From Mycogone perniciosa (lineage: Eukaryota > Ascomycota > Sordariomycetes > Hypocreales > Hypocreaceae), in NCBI GenBank assembly GCA_025331125.1, contig JAOALB010000217.1:1-64000 (forward strand): a stretch of DNA of 64,000 nucleotides, given 5' to 3'. The stretch's first letter is position 1. The number at the start of each line of letters is the position of its first letter. Below, piece by piece: positions 11,289 through 21,300 of the stretch. The notes beneath the pieces are model-generated. The model was given only the letters and a program-made list of their open reading frames with translations. It did no database searches and had not been told where the DNA came from. Both the position numbers and the translations under genes were made by a program.

Positions 11289-12900
11289 TTATGCATATTT
11301 CTCCTCCTTAGAATTCATGTGAAACTGCTCCTCATTGACCTTGTGCTTCTCGGTCTCCATGGTCAATTGCTTCTTGGCATCCTCGCCATCAAAGAGATAT
11401 GCCAACTCTTCCAGCGTTGGGCCCGCGGTCTCGACAAAGAAAAAGTACACAACGAGGAAAATGCACGCTACCCAAACGCAGTAATAAATGTAGAATCTCC
11501 ACCCGATGTTCTGTAATCCAATAGGATTGACATAGCCCCCAAAGATGGAGGACACCTGGATGGTCAGCAGGACAAAGGCCCATGTCTTGGCCCGCATCTG
11601 ATATGTGACAACCTCGAGTGGGTACGTTACAACCAGGTTGGTCCAGGCAAAGGTGTAGAACGCCTGGAAGAGGAAAATGCATGCGAGAACAACGCGCCCC
11701 GCCGCAAGGGAGTCGTTCTCAAGATATTGCTGGGCGGCAATGGTCCAGGCGACGAAAACGACAACAACCCCACCAGAACCAACCAGGAAGAATGTGCGCC
11801 GCTTCAACTTGTTGATTATAACCGTTACAGTGAGCGCGACAATGTATTGCCACAGCGTTACCATGCCGTTCACCAGTGTAATATCCTTGGGTGAATTGAT
11901 ACCAGTGTCCTTTAGGATCTGTGTGAGATAGTTCGACACCAGTTGATTTCCCGAAGTCTGACTGAACAGAGCCGTAGCGAAGCAGAGAGAAATTCTCTTG
12001 AGGTTTGCGACGGATGAGAAAAAGTCCTTCCATGTCATGTTCTGTTCGGCCTCCTTGGCGAGGACTTGTTGGATCTCGGCGCACTCAAACTCGACGAGTT
12101 CCGAATTTGGGTCGCATTCGCCATGGTACTTAACTAAAATTTCCCGGGCTTCCTTCAGGCGTCCCTTTGCAATCAGCCAGCGAGGTGATTCTGGGCAGAA
12201 AAATATGAGGAAGAGTTGGTAGGCCGAAGGGATGATCTGAATCAAGGTTGGGAGCCTCCACGACCACGGACCAGGAATCTGATAGCATCCGTAAGTAGCC
12301 CACGAGCCAATAACATAGCCAAGAACGATACTGGTGTTATAAAAAGTCGTGATTTGAACGCGCTCCTTGGGGTGGCTGAGTTCAGTGACCAGGACCGGGG
12401 CCCCCATCTGGATCAGCGACGAGCCGACTCCAAGAACAATTTTCCCACCAATGTACATGTTCAAGGAAGTCGCAAAGAATTCAATAATGACGCCCGCAAT
12501 AATAACAATGGACCCCAGTGCGGTGGGAACGCGGCGACCGCACTTGTCGCCAATCCAGCCGAGGAAGAGGAAGGGGATCACGCCGCCAATGGCATTGGCA
12601 GCGCCGAAGAAACCCAAATCAGAGCCCTCCGGGTGCCCAAACTGATCTTGCCAGGTCGGAAGCACCTGCATTCCATTGGTCATGGACTGTGGTGGCTCAA
12701 TATTAGCTGATGCATCAAGGAGATGGGATGGTAATATGTCGACCTACCCCATCAATGCCCAGAGCAGCACTGGCGAGCAAAGAGGATGTCAACAGAAAAT
12801 ACAGCAAAATTCCATTTTTCCGCTTCCAAAATGGAGGGACAGACTTCAAGTCGATCGGTGATAAGATGCCATCAACCGCATGGGCCGCAGATGGAGCCAT
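11289..12900 (-). CDS. MFS lactose/cellodextrin permease-like sugar transporter
   Basis: Exon 1 is 12748-12900 and exon 2 is 11289-12686 (minus strand), giving 516 residues; the 61-nt intron keeps phase in ...ALGIDG|SMTNGMQ. The start sits in MAPSAAHAVDGIL. The layout is that of LAC12-like sugar porters: GWIGDKCGRR after TM2, ELSHPKERVQITTFYNTSIV, CPESPRWLIAKGR, and FVETAGPTLEELAYLFDG at the end. Known relatives import lactose, cellobiose or cellodextrins with protons. The gene is divergent from a GH1 beta-glucosidase, with about 770 bp between starts. That is the arrangement expected if the permease feeds that enzyme, as LAC12/LAC4 and CDT/GH1 pairs do in other fungi. Substrate is inferred, not shown. 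Confidence 0.88.
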
Positions 12901-13669
12901 GGCGGATGCAAACTTTTCCCTCCAAATCAGACCTCAAGAAGAAGTTTGCGCAGGATAGCAAAAGAAGGCTCCAGGAGCGTCAGTTGCGTCAAGATGTCGA
13001 GGAAGAGCTCATAAATGGAGATGCAACAGAGAGCTGGACGGTCAGCTCGTGGCTGTATATATGTCCATTGCCGGCTGGAGTTGGTTGGTGATGCATACAC
13101 GATTCATGCAGCTGGGGTGTTTTTTTCTGTGCAGATAACGGCTGCAAGCCAGCATATCCGGCCCTAGCATCCGAACTGCCGCGATTACTAGCAATACCCC
13201 GTGGGGAGGAGAAACGAACGGCACGTGAGCCGGACTCGAGGCCGGAGAATCCGGACATCGGAGAATTGGAGCTGTCTCGGTGAAACAGGAGAAGAGAGGC
13301 GGACGCACAAACCCGAGAGAGAAAATATGTAGAAGAAAGGAAATTCCCGCGGGAAAAAGTACGGGAGCTTTGATTATTTATCCTTTCGGCGAATTGCTTG
13401 CACCGATGTTGTAATCAGTTATTCGTCTCGTCCCATGAAGATCCACGGTCTCCATCCGGGAGGCCGCAAACACGGACTACGGAACAACTCGTCGATGCAA
13501 CCCCCACACCAAGGGAGACCCGAGATGCTAAATACATACGTAGGCCTTCCAGAAAGAGCTTCTCTTAGGGCCCGCTCCGCTTGTCAGGCTTCATCTATTT
13601 AGTCTGCTGCAGTGACAGTTCGTCATCTCACATTAGCCTGTCTGCTCCATCCCAAAACGTATCCCCAGA
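12901..13669. promoter_or_regulatory. Shared divergent promoter of permease and beta-glucosidase
   Basis: The 769 bp between the two start codons must hold both promoters. Sites matching the CreA/Mig1 carbon-repression consensus SYGGRG are visible at 13112-13117 (CTGGGG), 13201-13206 (GTGGGG, in a CCCCGTGGGG palindrome) and, on the other strand, at 13502-13507. A group of CCGGA words lies at 13230-13260 and a CGG-N7-CCG pair at 13446-13458, both typical of zinc-cluster regulator targets. Function is inferred from the motifs. Confidence 0.5.
13242..13254. promoter_or_regulatory. CCGGA-N3-TCCGG inverted repeat, candidate operator
   Basis: A perfect inverted repeat of 5-bp arms with a 3-bp spacer, with a further CCGGA just upstream (13230-13234). 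Paired CGG/CCG triplets are what Zn2Cys6 dimers bind, and such a regulator is encoded 3 kb away. Confidence 0.4.
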
Positions 13670-15309
13670 ATGACCGACTCACCGGCCTTGCCCAACGACT
13701 TCGAATGGGGTTTCGCAACAGCGGCCTACCAGATCGAGGGCGCAGTCAACGAAGGCGGTCGTGGGAAGTCCATCTGGGACACGTACTGCCACCTTGAGCC
13801 GACTCGCACCAAGGGCGCCAATGGCGATGTTGCCTGCGACCACTACCATCGATATGAAGAGGACTTTGATCTGCTGAGCAAATATGGTGCCAAGGCGTAT
13901 CGCTTTTCTATTTCTTGGTCGCGTATCATCCCTCTCGGGGGTAGAAATGATCCCGTTAATGAAGAGGGGGTTCAGTTCTATGGCAAGCTCATTGACGCGC
14001 TCCTGAGAAGGGGCATCACGCCGTGGGTGACGTTGTACCATTGGGATCTGCCGCAAGAGCTTCATGATCGGTACGGTGGATGGCTGAATGTGGAGGAAAT
14101 TCAACTGGATTTCGAGCGGTATGCGAGGGTGTGCTATGAACGATTCGGAGATCGCGTTCAAAACTGGATCACACTCAATGAGCCATGGATTCAGGCAATA
14201 TTTGTAAGCGAATTGCCGCTGCACATACTCTATTACTTGATGATAGTTGGTCAACTGACATTCATTGTCAGGGATATGCTACTGGTGGAAATGCACCTGG
14301 AAGAAGCAGCGTTAATGAGCAATCCACCGAGGGCGACACCACTACGGAGCCGTGGATAGTCGGAAAGGCTCAAATCATGAGCCACGCTCGTGCTGCGGCT
14401 GTTTATAACAAAGACTTCCGTCCATTGCAAAATGGACGAATTGGTATTTCTCTCAACGGAGACTACTACGAGCCTTGGGATAGCAGTGATGAACGAGACA
14501 AAGAAGCATCAGAACAACGAATGGAATTTCACATCGGATGGTTCGCAAACCCTATCTTGTGAGTTTAGTCAATGGTAAATGGGAGAATGCGAACACGAGC
14601 CTAATAATTTACAGCCTGAAAAAGGACTATCCTCAGTGCATGCGCGAACAACTGGGCAATCGACTCCCAGAGTTCACAGAGGCCGACTTCGCCATCTTGA
14701 AGGAGTCTGAAACCGACTTCTACGGCATGAACTACTACACATCGCAATTCGCACGCCACTGCGAAGACCCCGTTCCAGAGACAGACTTCCTCGGCGGTGT
14801 TTATGAGCATCAAGAGAACAAGGAGGGCGCTTCCGTCGGCGAGGAGAGCGGAGTCGCCTGGCTACGGTCCTGCCCAGGCATGTTCCGGAAGCACTTGGCC
14901 CGGATTTACAAGCTTTACGGGAAGCCAATTTACATCACCGAGAATGGATGTCCTTGCCCTGGCGAGGATAAAATGACCTGCGAGGAGGCTGTCCATGATC
15001 CATTCCGCATCCGATACTTTGACTCGCATTTAGATGCCATATCCAAGGCCATCAACGAAGATGGTGCTGTGGTCAAGGGCTATTTCGCATGGGCTCTGCT
15101 GGATAATTTAGGTAAGAATTCATGCCTCTGTACTCCGTACTTCTGACCATTTCAGCTAATCGATGGGTACAGAATGGTCTGATGGATACGGTCCCCGTTT
15201 TGGGGTAACATTCACTGATTACAAGACACTGAAGCGTACTCCGAAGAAGTCAGCATTACTTCTGAAGCATATGTTTGCCGAGAGGCAGGGGATCAAGGTG
15301 GCTGCATGA
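13670..15309 (+). CDS. GH1 beta-glucosidase, intracellular type
   Basis: Exons 13670-14203, 14272-14558, 14615-15111 and 15173-15309 give 484 residues, normal for fungal GH1. The N-terminus (LPNDFEWGFATAAYQIEGA) is the GH1 opening signature. The acid/base glutamate is E171 in TLNEPW and the nucleophile is E383 in YITENG; both are intact. There is no signal peptide, so the enzyme should act in the cytosol on imported beta-linked di- or oligosaccharides, releasing glucose by retaining hydrolysis. The gene is divergent from a LAC12-like permease and next to a Zn2Cys6 regulator. Intron 3 contains a TACTCCGTA word. Relatives act on cellobiose, sophorose, laminaribiose or gentiobiose; linkage preference cannot be judged here. 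Confidence 0.95.
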
Positions 15310-16010
15310 GGATTCTCAGAAGTCAGTAAAAGACCAGATCTCATGCATGCTAGAGAGCTGTTTCATAACATGCTATTAAACTAGAAGTCCTCTGATAAGT
15401 TTTACTGTATCCCACTAAATAGATATCTCTTTGGCAAGATAGAAAGAAAGGCAGTCTTTGAAAGGTCTGGATAGAGTATGAGGCTCCCGCAGTGGAGTCC
15501 GTCCCGGCAAACCGGGTCAATGGTGTTTGCATTTCAGCCCTACCCGTCCATGTATGTATTCAATTAACAGCCAAGAGAAGAGTACCGACATATCTACTCG
15601 GTAGAGACGATCGAAACCCATAGAAATAATACACCCCCAGCTTGTCCGGAGAAACCAGGCTGTTGGGACTGCCCCAGTCGGGGAAATACCCCTTGGCTGT
15701 GCAAGCGCACTCGGAGTTTCTCCGACACAACTGCCAACACCCCTTTCTTATCCTATTGTGGCTTGTTTCTATCATCTCCGCATCATTTCCGACTGTCCAG
15801 CACCTTTGAATCCTCCAATGAGATTAAGAAAGGCTCGAAATTTGGGGGGGAGGATGTCACTCATGTGAAACGGTTTGCTGCTGCAGTGGTTTGACCCCAC
15901 AAACTGGAGATTATATACACATATTTGGCTAGACATGCGGGCGCATTCCGAGGTGTCCTCCCGAAGTTACATGAGTGGTAGATCAGCAATCCTCATTTTA
16001 CACGCCTCTT
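15310..16010. other. Convergent 3' intergenic region
   Basis: No gene or structured RNA seen between the beta-glucosidase and regulator stop codons. Confidence 0.6.
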
Positions 16011-18299
16011 CTAAGCGACAGTGGTTGATGTGCTCCTCAACGCGTCCGACGCTTTGGAATCCAGTCTCGTCAGAATATCCAAAAGGACGGAAAAATCACC
16101 TCGAGCCCGGGCAGAAAGGGGAGAGTCTTGGTTGCGGTGAATAATGGCTAATAGGCTCGCGCCTATAAGCCTTATCTTTTCCACCTTTGATTCAATGGTC
16201 AGTGATGTGTTGAACCAGCGTCTAAAGGAATAGAGACTCACATTTGGCTCGCCATTAGCTTGCAGCGCCCAGAACGGCGCCTCGTGCATGACCCTCAACA
16301 TATCCCGCACAATCTCAGACTTTCTGAGGTCTGCATGCTCGACTCCCGGGGCGAAGTAAGAAAGTTCCTCAAACTTTTGTGTAATGACCATGCGTAGACA
16401 ATGCAGCGTCACCTGCAGGTTTGTACATTGTATGACATACTGTTTTGACTCTGTCGTCGCCTGGTCCGCCGTAATGGCAGCAGCGTGTGAGCAAGATTGC
16501 AAGTATAGCGGAAGATCGTCCAAACAGGTAATGAACTTGACGTAAAGGGAATCGAGGTGTTGTCTCTCGGCGGGTGCCAGACCATGTTCTTGTGGCCCGG
16601 GTCCCCGCATGTCATGTTGTGCCTGGTCCTGCAGAAGGCGGATTTCTAATAATAGGTCTGCTGCCGACTGCCAGAGTCGCACATTGGCGTTGAACCCTGC
16701 AATGAAGCTCTTTCTCGGAGGATCTGACGCTCCTGGGGTGTCACCTGGCGAAGGCCCAATTGACCACTCTTCTTCGATCCCGGAAGGGTAGACGGTGGTG
16801 ATCCCAGAGTCGAAGCAGTACTTGTGGATGGTAATTGGCCGGTTGTTTAGAATCGCCGCAGATTTGTCTCCTAGATACAGAATCCAGAAACAACGACGTC
16901 GAAACTCAGCCTCAATGGGGAACAAGCCGTCTAGCGAAGACTCATCATGGATATGCATGACCTGGGCTAGTCGAATCGCCTCACCAAAGATGTGCCAAGA
17001 GTATTTGGGCTTCCCGGCCGCGTGGAGACAGTTAGAGTGGAAGTAGCGAATTGCAATGGAGTTGGCACTGGGGCTGTCCAGATCTGCTTCGAGATGCTGG
17101 TGGAGACAGTCGCGGGAGGCCTGCAGGAAGATTTCGGCTACGGATTCGCCTTCGGGGAAAAGGTCCTTAGGTAACATGAAGGCCGCCTCGGCGCATACGG
17201 CTGTGACCAATGTAAAGGTGGAATCGGCCCAGGGAGCCAATCGACTGCCGCCAGCTCTTGAGCTGTTTAGTTGCGCAAAGCTAGGCCACGCTTCCGGGAC
17301 GCTGGTTGGGGTGTTGCCAGTCGGGTCTGGTGTGAGCTGTGAGTGAGGTGAGGGCTGATTCATTCCGGGCAATGGCTGAGAGAAGATGTACACCAAGGCA
17401 TCCTTGAGGGCGGGTTCATATACTAGAGGGATAAGGGGGTAGAGGTATTCAAAGAAGAGGTCGATACATCGTTTTGCTATACGCTCAAGAGTAGTGTTCC
17501 GTAATGAGATGGCCTGAGATAGACTCAGCCAGCGCTGACGTGTCGACACGTTCTGAATTGTTGAAATACCGGGCAACGGCCCGTTTTCGATCATCGGTCT
17601 TGGTGCGAGCCCATTGTCGACATTCAGTGGCTCCGGGACCTCCCATACCGCATCAGGTGAGACTGCAGAGTTCACGAAGGGCAGTGAAGGTGCTACGGGT
17701 CCGGGGAAGTCCAACGGGACTGGCCGGGGCGGAGGAGGCGGAGGAGCGGGAGCCACGCGAGCCGGAGCCGGCGGGCCTCCGGGATCGCTCCTCTTCCTTG
17801 CTTTAGGGCCCCTTCTAGCCAGGGGCAGGTCGAAAGTGCATTGCGCGTGTGCATCGCGGCAGTGGATGCAGCTTTCTTCGGCACTAAGATACTCACACTT
17901 GCGACAGGGTCAGGATACGATGCGTGGAGAAAAAGAAAAGAAACGAGGCAAAATGAAACGAAACGAAACGAAAAGAAAAGAAACATCAGGGAGATGATTC
18001 CCCGAAAGGGGGCTAACCTTGGCCTTTCTGCGGCGACACCGATCGCAAGCCCTGCTAATCAGACGGCCTCGCGAAGGATAGTGTATTGAAGACGAAGCTG
18101 ACAAGGGACGCTGGTGAAGAGACTGATGATGGCGAGGCGACGATGGCGTTACGGGAGAGCCTGGCACGCTGCTACCCCCGTCAGCGCCCGGGGCTTCGAC
18201 AATTGGAGCTGTTAGTACGGGAGCCGTTGGCGGAGCTGTTGGAGGAGCGGTTATCGTTGCGGTTGGACCTGGATCTGCACCGACGACTGGAGCGGACAT
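16011..18299 (-). CDS. Zn2Cys6 transcription factor next to the glycoside-utilisation genes
   Basis: Exon 1 is 18018-18299 and exon 2 is 16011-17897 (minus strand), about 722 residues. The binuclear cluster (about residues 84-113) has spacing C-X2-C-X6-C-X8-C-X2-C-X6-C and is split by the intron exactly before its third cysteine, a common place in this family. It is followed by a basic linker (RRGPKARKR), a Pro-rich stretch and a fungal_trans middle domain (YFHSNCLHAAGKPKYSW, RRRCFWILYLGDK). Members bind CGG half-sites as dimers and activate nearby catabolic genes. Its place between GH1 and the secreted glucanase suggests it controls that block. Near 16240 a 20-nt GTGAGT...TTTAG stretch could be a mis-set splice site, but the frame is open through it. 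Confidence 0.85.
17898..18017 (-). other. Intron with a long pyrimidine repeat in the regulator gene
   Basis: This 120-nt intron is twice the local norm. Its 3' half on the coding strand is a TTTCG/TTTTC repeat (plus-strand GAAAC/GAAAAG units at about 17930-17985). Such a tract can act as a polypyrimidine signal and is also a likely slippage site. Confidence 0.6.
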
Positions 18300-18929
18300 C
18301 GTTTCGTCGATCTGTTTCGGATCGCCGAAGCGCTCGGAGAAACGTCGAGGGTTGGCGGGTTGCTGAGGAGTCTGGAGACGGGGAATTTATCACGGTCAAA
18401 TACGAATTGAGGCGGAGAGGCTGGGTTTCTCCACCTTATATCGATCCATAGGATGCCAGGACTGAGGCCGGCTGACGGCAATTTCTCCGCATAGCCACAC
18501 ACACACACCTCCCCCCCATCTATGAGTAGTAGTAGCAGTAGTACGGAGTAGTAGTAGACGAGCCAGAAGCGAGCAAGGTTCTAGAATTAGCCACAATATC
18601 TCATCTCCTTCGCATGCGGGGGGTGACAGTCTTGGAGTCCTGCATGTCAGAGTCTTGGCCATGCAAAGCCCTGTTTTGGGCGATTGGTATTACGTGTGGT
18701 ATGAGCTATCGCATCGCTCTGCCATGCAGATGCCGGCTGTTCTGACGTGAAATAATGACAGACCAGGTAGAGCTGTATGCAAAGGACATACTAATACAAT
18801 TGACAAGTATAAATTGATGCTGGAAGCACCAGACACACATCATCATGAGATCAATTGGCCTCAGCGACAGGCTCTCGGCTTCTACGCAAACACCTTGGAT
18901 TGCTTACTCTAGCGTCCGTCCTTTCCGCC
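18300..18929. promoter_or_regulatory. Divergent promoter of regulator and secreted glucanase
   Basis: The region between the regulator start (18299) and the glucanase start (18930) serves both. A TATA box (TATAAAT) lies at 18808-18814 on the plus strand. A CreA-type CTGGAG lies near 18372, and a TACGGAGTA word near 18542 inside a (TAG)n stretch. Confidence 0.5.
18808..18814 (+). promoter_or_regulatory. TATA box of the glucanase gene
   Basis: TATAAAT, 122 bp before the chosen ATG at 18930 and about 37 bp before an upstream ATG at 18845. Confidence 0.5.
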
Positions 18930-18961
18930 ATGAAACTAATACAATTCTTGGCTGCTGCTGA
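18845..18961 (+). other. Upstream ORF overlapping the glucanase start
   Basis: An ATG at 18845 opens a 38-codon frame, out of phase with the main frame, that ends at 18961, 29 bases past the main start. If transcripts begin near the TATA box it would be met first by scanning ribosomes and would lower translation. Confidence 0.4.
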
Positions 18962-20983
18962 AGCGGCAGTAGCTGGGAGTGTGTTGCCAACTATTAATAG
19001 TCCTCGTGGCATCGGCAGCCAGGCTCATGGTGGCGCACCCTCTTGTCGTTTTGCCCTGGAATGGTCCCAGCAAGACATTCTAGAGGATCCTAACGGGTTC
19101 GCATGGGATCTCTTGTTCTGGGAGGGCAAGTTCCACCAAAACAACATCTCATACAATGCGGAAAATGGCATGACGTATGATGGGACACAGTTGGACTGGA
19201 ACACGGGCGAACGCACCGAGAAGCATCCCTTCAGCGCCGCCAGCAAGGAGGTGAGGCCGTTTAAATATCCAAGCCCTAAGCTGGCGCCGCCATATGTCTT
19301 AGCTGAGGCAAAAGCGTTGGCGAATGCATCGCTAACATGAGTCGTTCCTCGCGCCGTCATAGGCTCTACAGATCATGGTGTACGCACATGCCATTGCTGG
19401 TTCGCAGCAAGCCGCCCGTTTTCTATCGCCTGACAAGCCCTCGGCAGCCCCGAAAATTGCGGCGTCCATCATGCAAACGAAGCTGCAGACGTACTTGCGA
19501 TTCAACGAAACGTACCCAGGGTTCGGCGGCTTTCTCCCCTGGATAACGACAAGCAACAGGGATGTCTCACCGACGTGGGATTGGGCTAATCGAGTGCCTG
19601 CATTGGACAACGGGTAAGTCTTATCGCATCTGCTGTGCAGCTACGAGTACTCCGTACGGAGTATGTAATGCTCGTACGAGAAGCTCAGATACGAGCAAGT
19701 TCGCTGGCTAACGGAATGTCTTCCCCTGTCAAAGCGAGCTGATCTGGGCTGTGTATGGTTTCATCCAGGCCCTGGAAAATACCGGCAACCCATCATTGCG
19801 CGTGTTAGCGGGCAATTGGCAGAAATGGCTTGACTATGTCAAAACAACTGCAGCGCCCGTTTTTTATACTGGCAATGGCCAAGTGTGTGCTGTCACGACC
19901 ATTGCAGACCAGTCGCTGCATATTTCTGATCCCAAGCAATCGTACAAGTGCGAGGGTAGGGGCCGTCTGGATGATCCCTACGAGGGCGAGCTTTTCACCA
20001 ATTTTCTCCAAATATTTGGAGGCATCTCTGCGAAAGATGTTGAGCTGATCTGGCAGGCCAAGAGACCCCAACTGGTCAGTGTAGACTATCGCATGGGCGG
20101 AGTTGGGCCGATCACCGTAGAGAAAGGTGAACACCGTCTTTGATATAGGTTGAAACTCCTTAGCTGACGATATACCCAGGATACTGGTTCTCGAGCCACG
20201 AGCCTTGGAAGGTTCTGGAGATGCCTTACTACGACATCGATATTGTCCGGTATGTCCTAGAAATTAGAGCTTGGGCGTGTTTGATGGAGCTCACACTGAC
20301 ACTTCGTAGACGTGTGTATCATAACCATGAGAGGGTAAGAACTTGCAACTCCGTTGTGACAAATGTGCCAGGCCTATTCGCCTCGGTGAACAACTCCACG
20401 GATGTCGAGAAAGATGCCATCATCGGCTACATTTCCGCTGCTGGGATTCCGTCAATTGCGAACCAGACCCAGCAATACCTCGACGTCATCACACCATACG
20501 GAGCCTGGCCAAGCCTGCTCTTTAACAAGGGGGTCGGGCTTGCTTGGTGGCGGAACATGGCCATCGCCAAGAAGATGCAAAGTGAGCAGCCACTCACCCC
20601 TCTCTTGACGAGATACTCTAACCGAGGCTTTCAATTTTAGACCTGTATGGCAGCACCGAATCCACGAGGAGAGACGGCACACTTGTCTCGGCTCTGGTTA
20701 CGTGGGACAGCAAAATCACCACCGTTGTTTCACTCCTGGGTGGCGTTGGAGACTTCGTGCGACAGAAGATGAAGGCTGATGGTGTCTATCACCAGTTCAT
20801 CCAGACCACAGAGGTACATATTGCATGCCTAGAAACAAGACATTAAAATAGCTAACACTATCGTTCCAGAGAGAATATTCGAGGGTGTTCAAGAGCTTGA
20901 AAGGTGAGAACATTGCTATGTGTCTTCCAAAAGATACAGTCCCGAACGCTGGCTTGCAAGATTTCACGCTCTGTCGTGCTTAG
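18930..20983 (+). CDS. Secreted (alpha/alpha)6 glucanase, GH162-like (endo-beta-1,2-glucanase candidate)
   Basis: Seven exons (18930-19250, 19363-19613, 19735-20126, 20180-20249, 20310-20581, 20641-20813, 20870-20983) keep phase and give about 530 residues. A short signal peptide (MKLIQFLAAAEAAVAG) opens the protein, so it acts outside the cell. Landmarks are DLLFWEGKFHQN, GFGGFLPWITTSN, DWANRVPALDNGELIWAVYG, HEPWKVLEMPYYD, and ITPYGAWPSLLFNKGVGLAWW. These are rich in Trp and in acidic residues placed as in glycoamylase-like (alpha/alpha)6 barrels. The pattern recalls fungal GH162, known from Talaromyces, whose members cut beta-1,2-glucan to sophoro-oligosaccharides. I assign GH162 from memory of the family's look, not from an alignment. 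An uncharacterised secreted glycosidase of the same fold is the alternative. Start choice: an in-frame region upstream lacks an ATG. Confidence 0.6.
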
Positions 20984-21300
20984 ATGACTTTCTTTAAGAC
21001 GCCTATTGCCACTTAGGCAACTTGCTGTAAGATAAAGCAGATACTTGTCAATACAAATTCACATGTTCATATGATTTCTCCAATGCCTAAACCTTGCGTC
21101 AATACAGTCGCTGAGCATTCATGCCTTTGACTTCTCAAAACGCCATTCATAACGGTGGGGTGTTCGAGGAAATCATTTGTCCATGAAGTCTTCCACGAGC
21201 CCTCACTATAATTTCACCAGAATAAAGAAGCGGAAGAGATACAAATTGCCGGTTTCATTCATGTATTATCTATTCAGCTAGCCATGGCATAATACCTTCA
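20984..21300. other. Convergent 3' spacer
   Basis: Short spacer between the glucanase and the acyl-CoA dehydrogenase stops; nothing seen in it. Confidence 0.6.
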
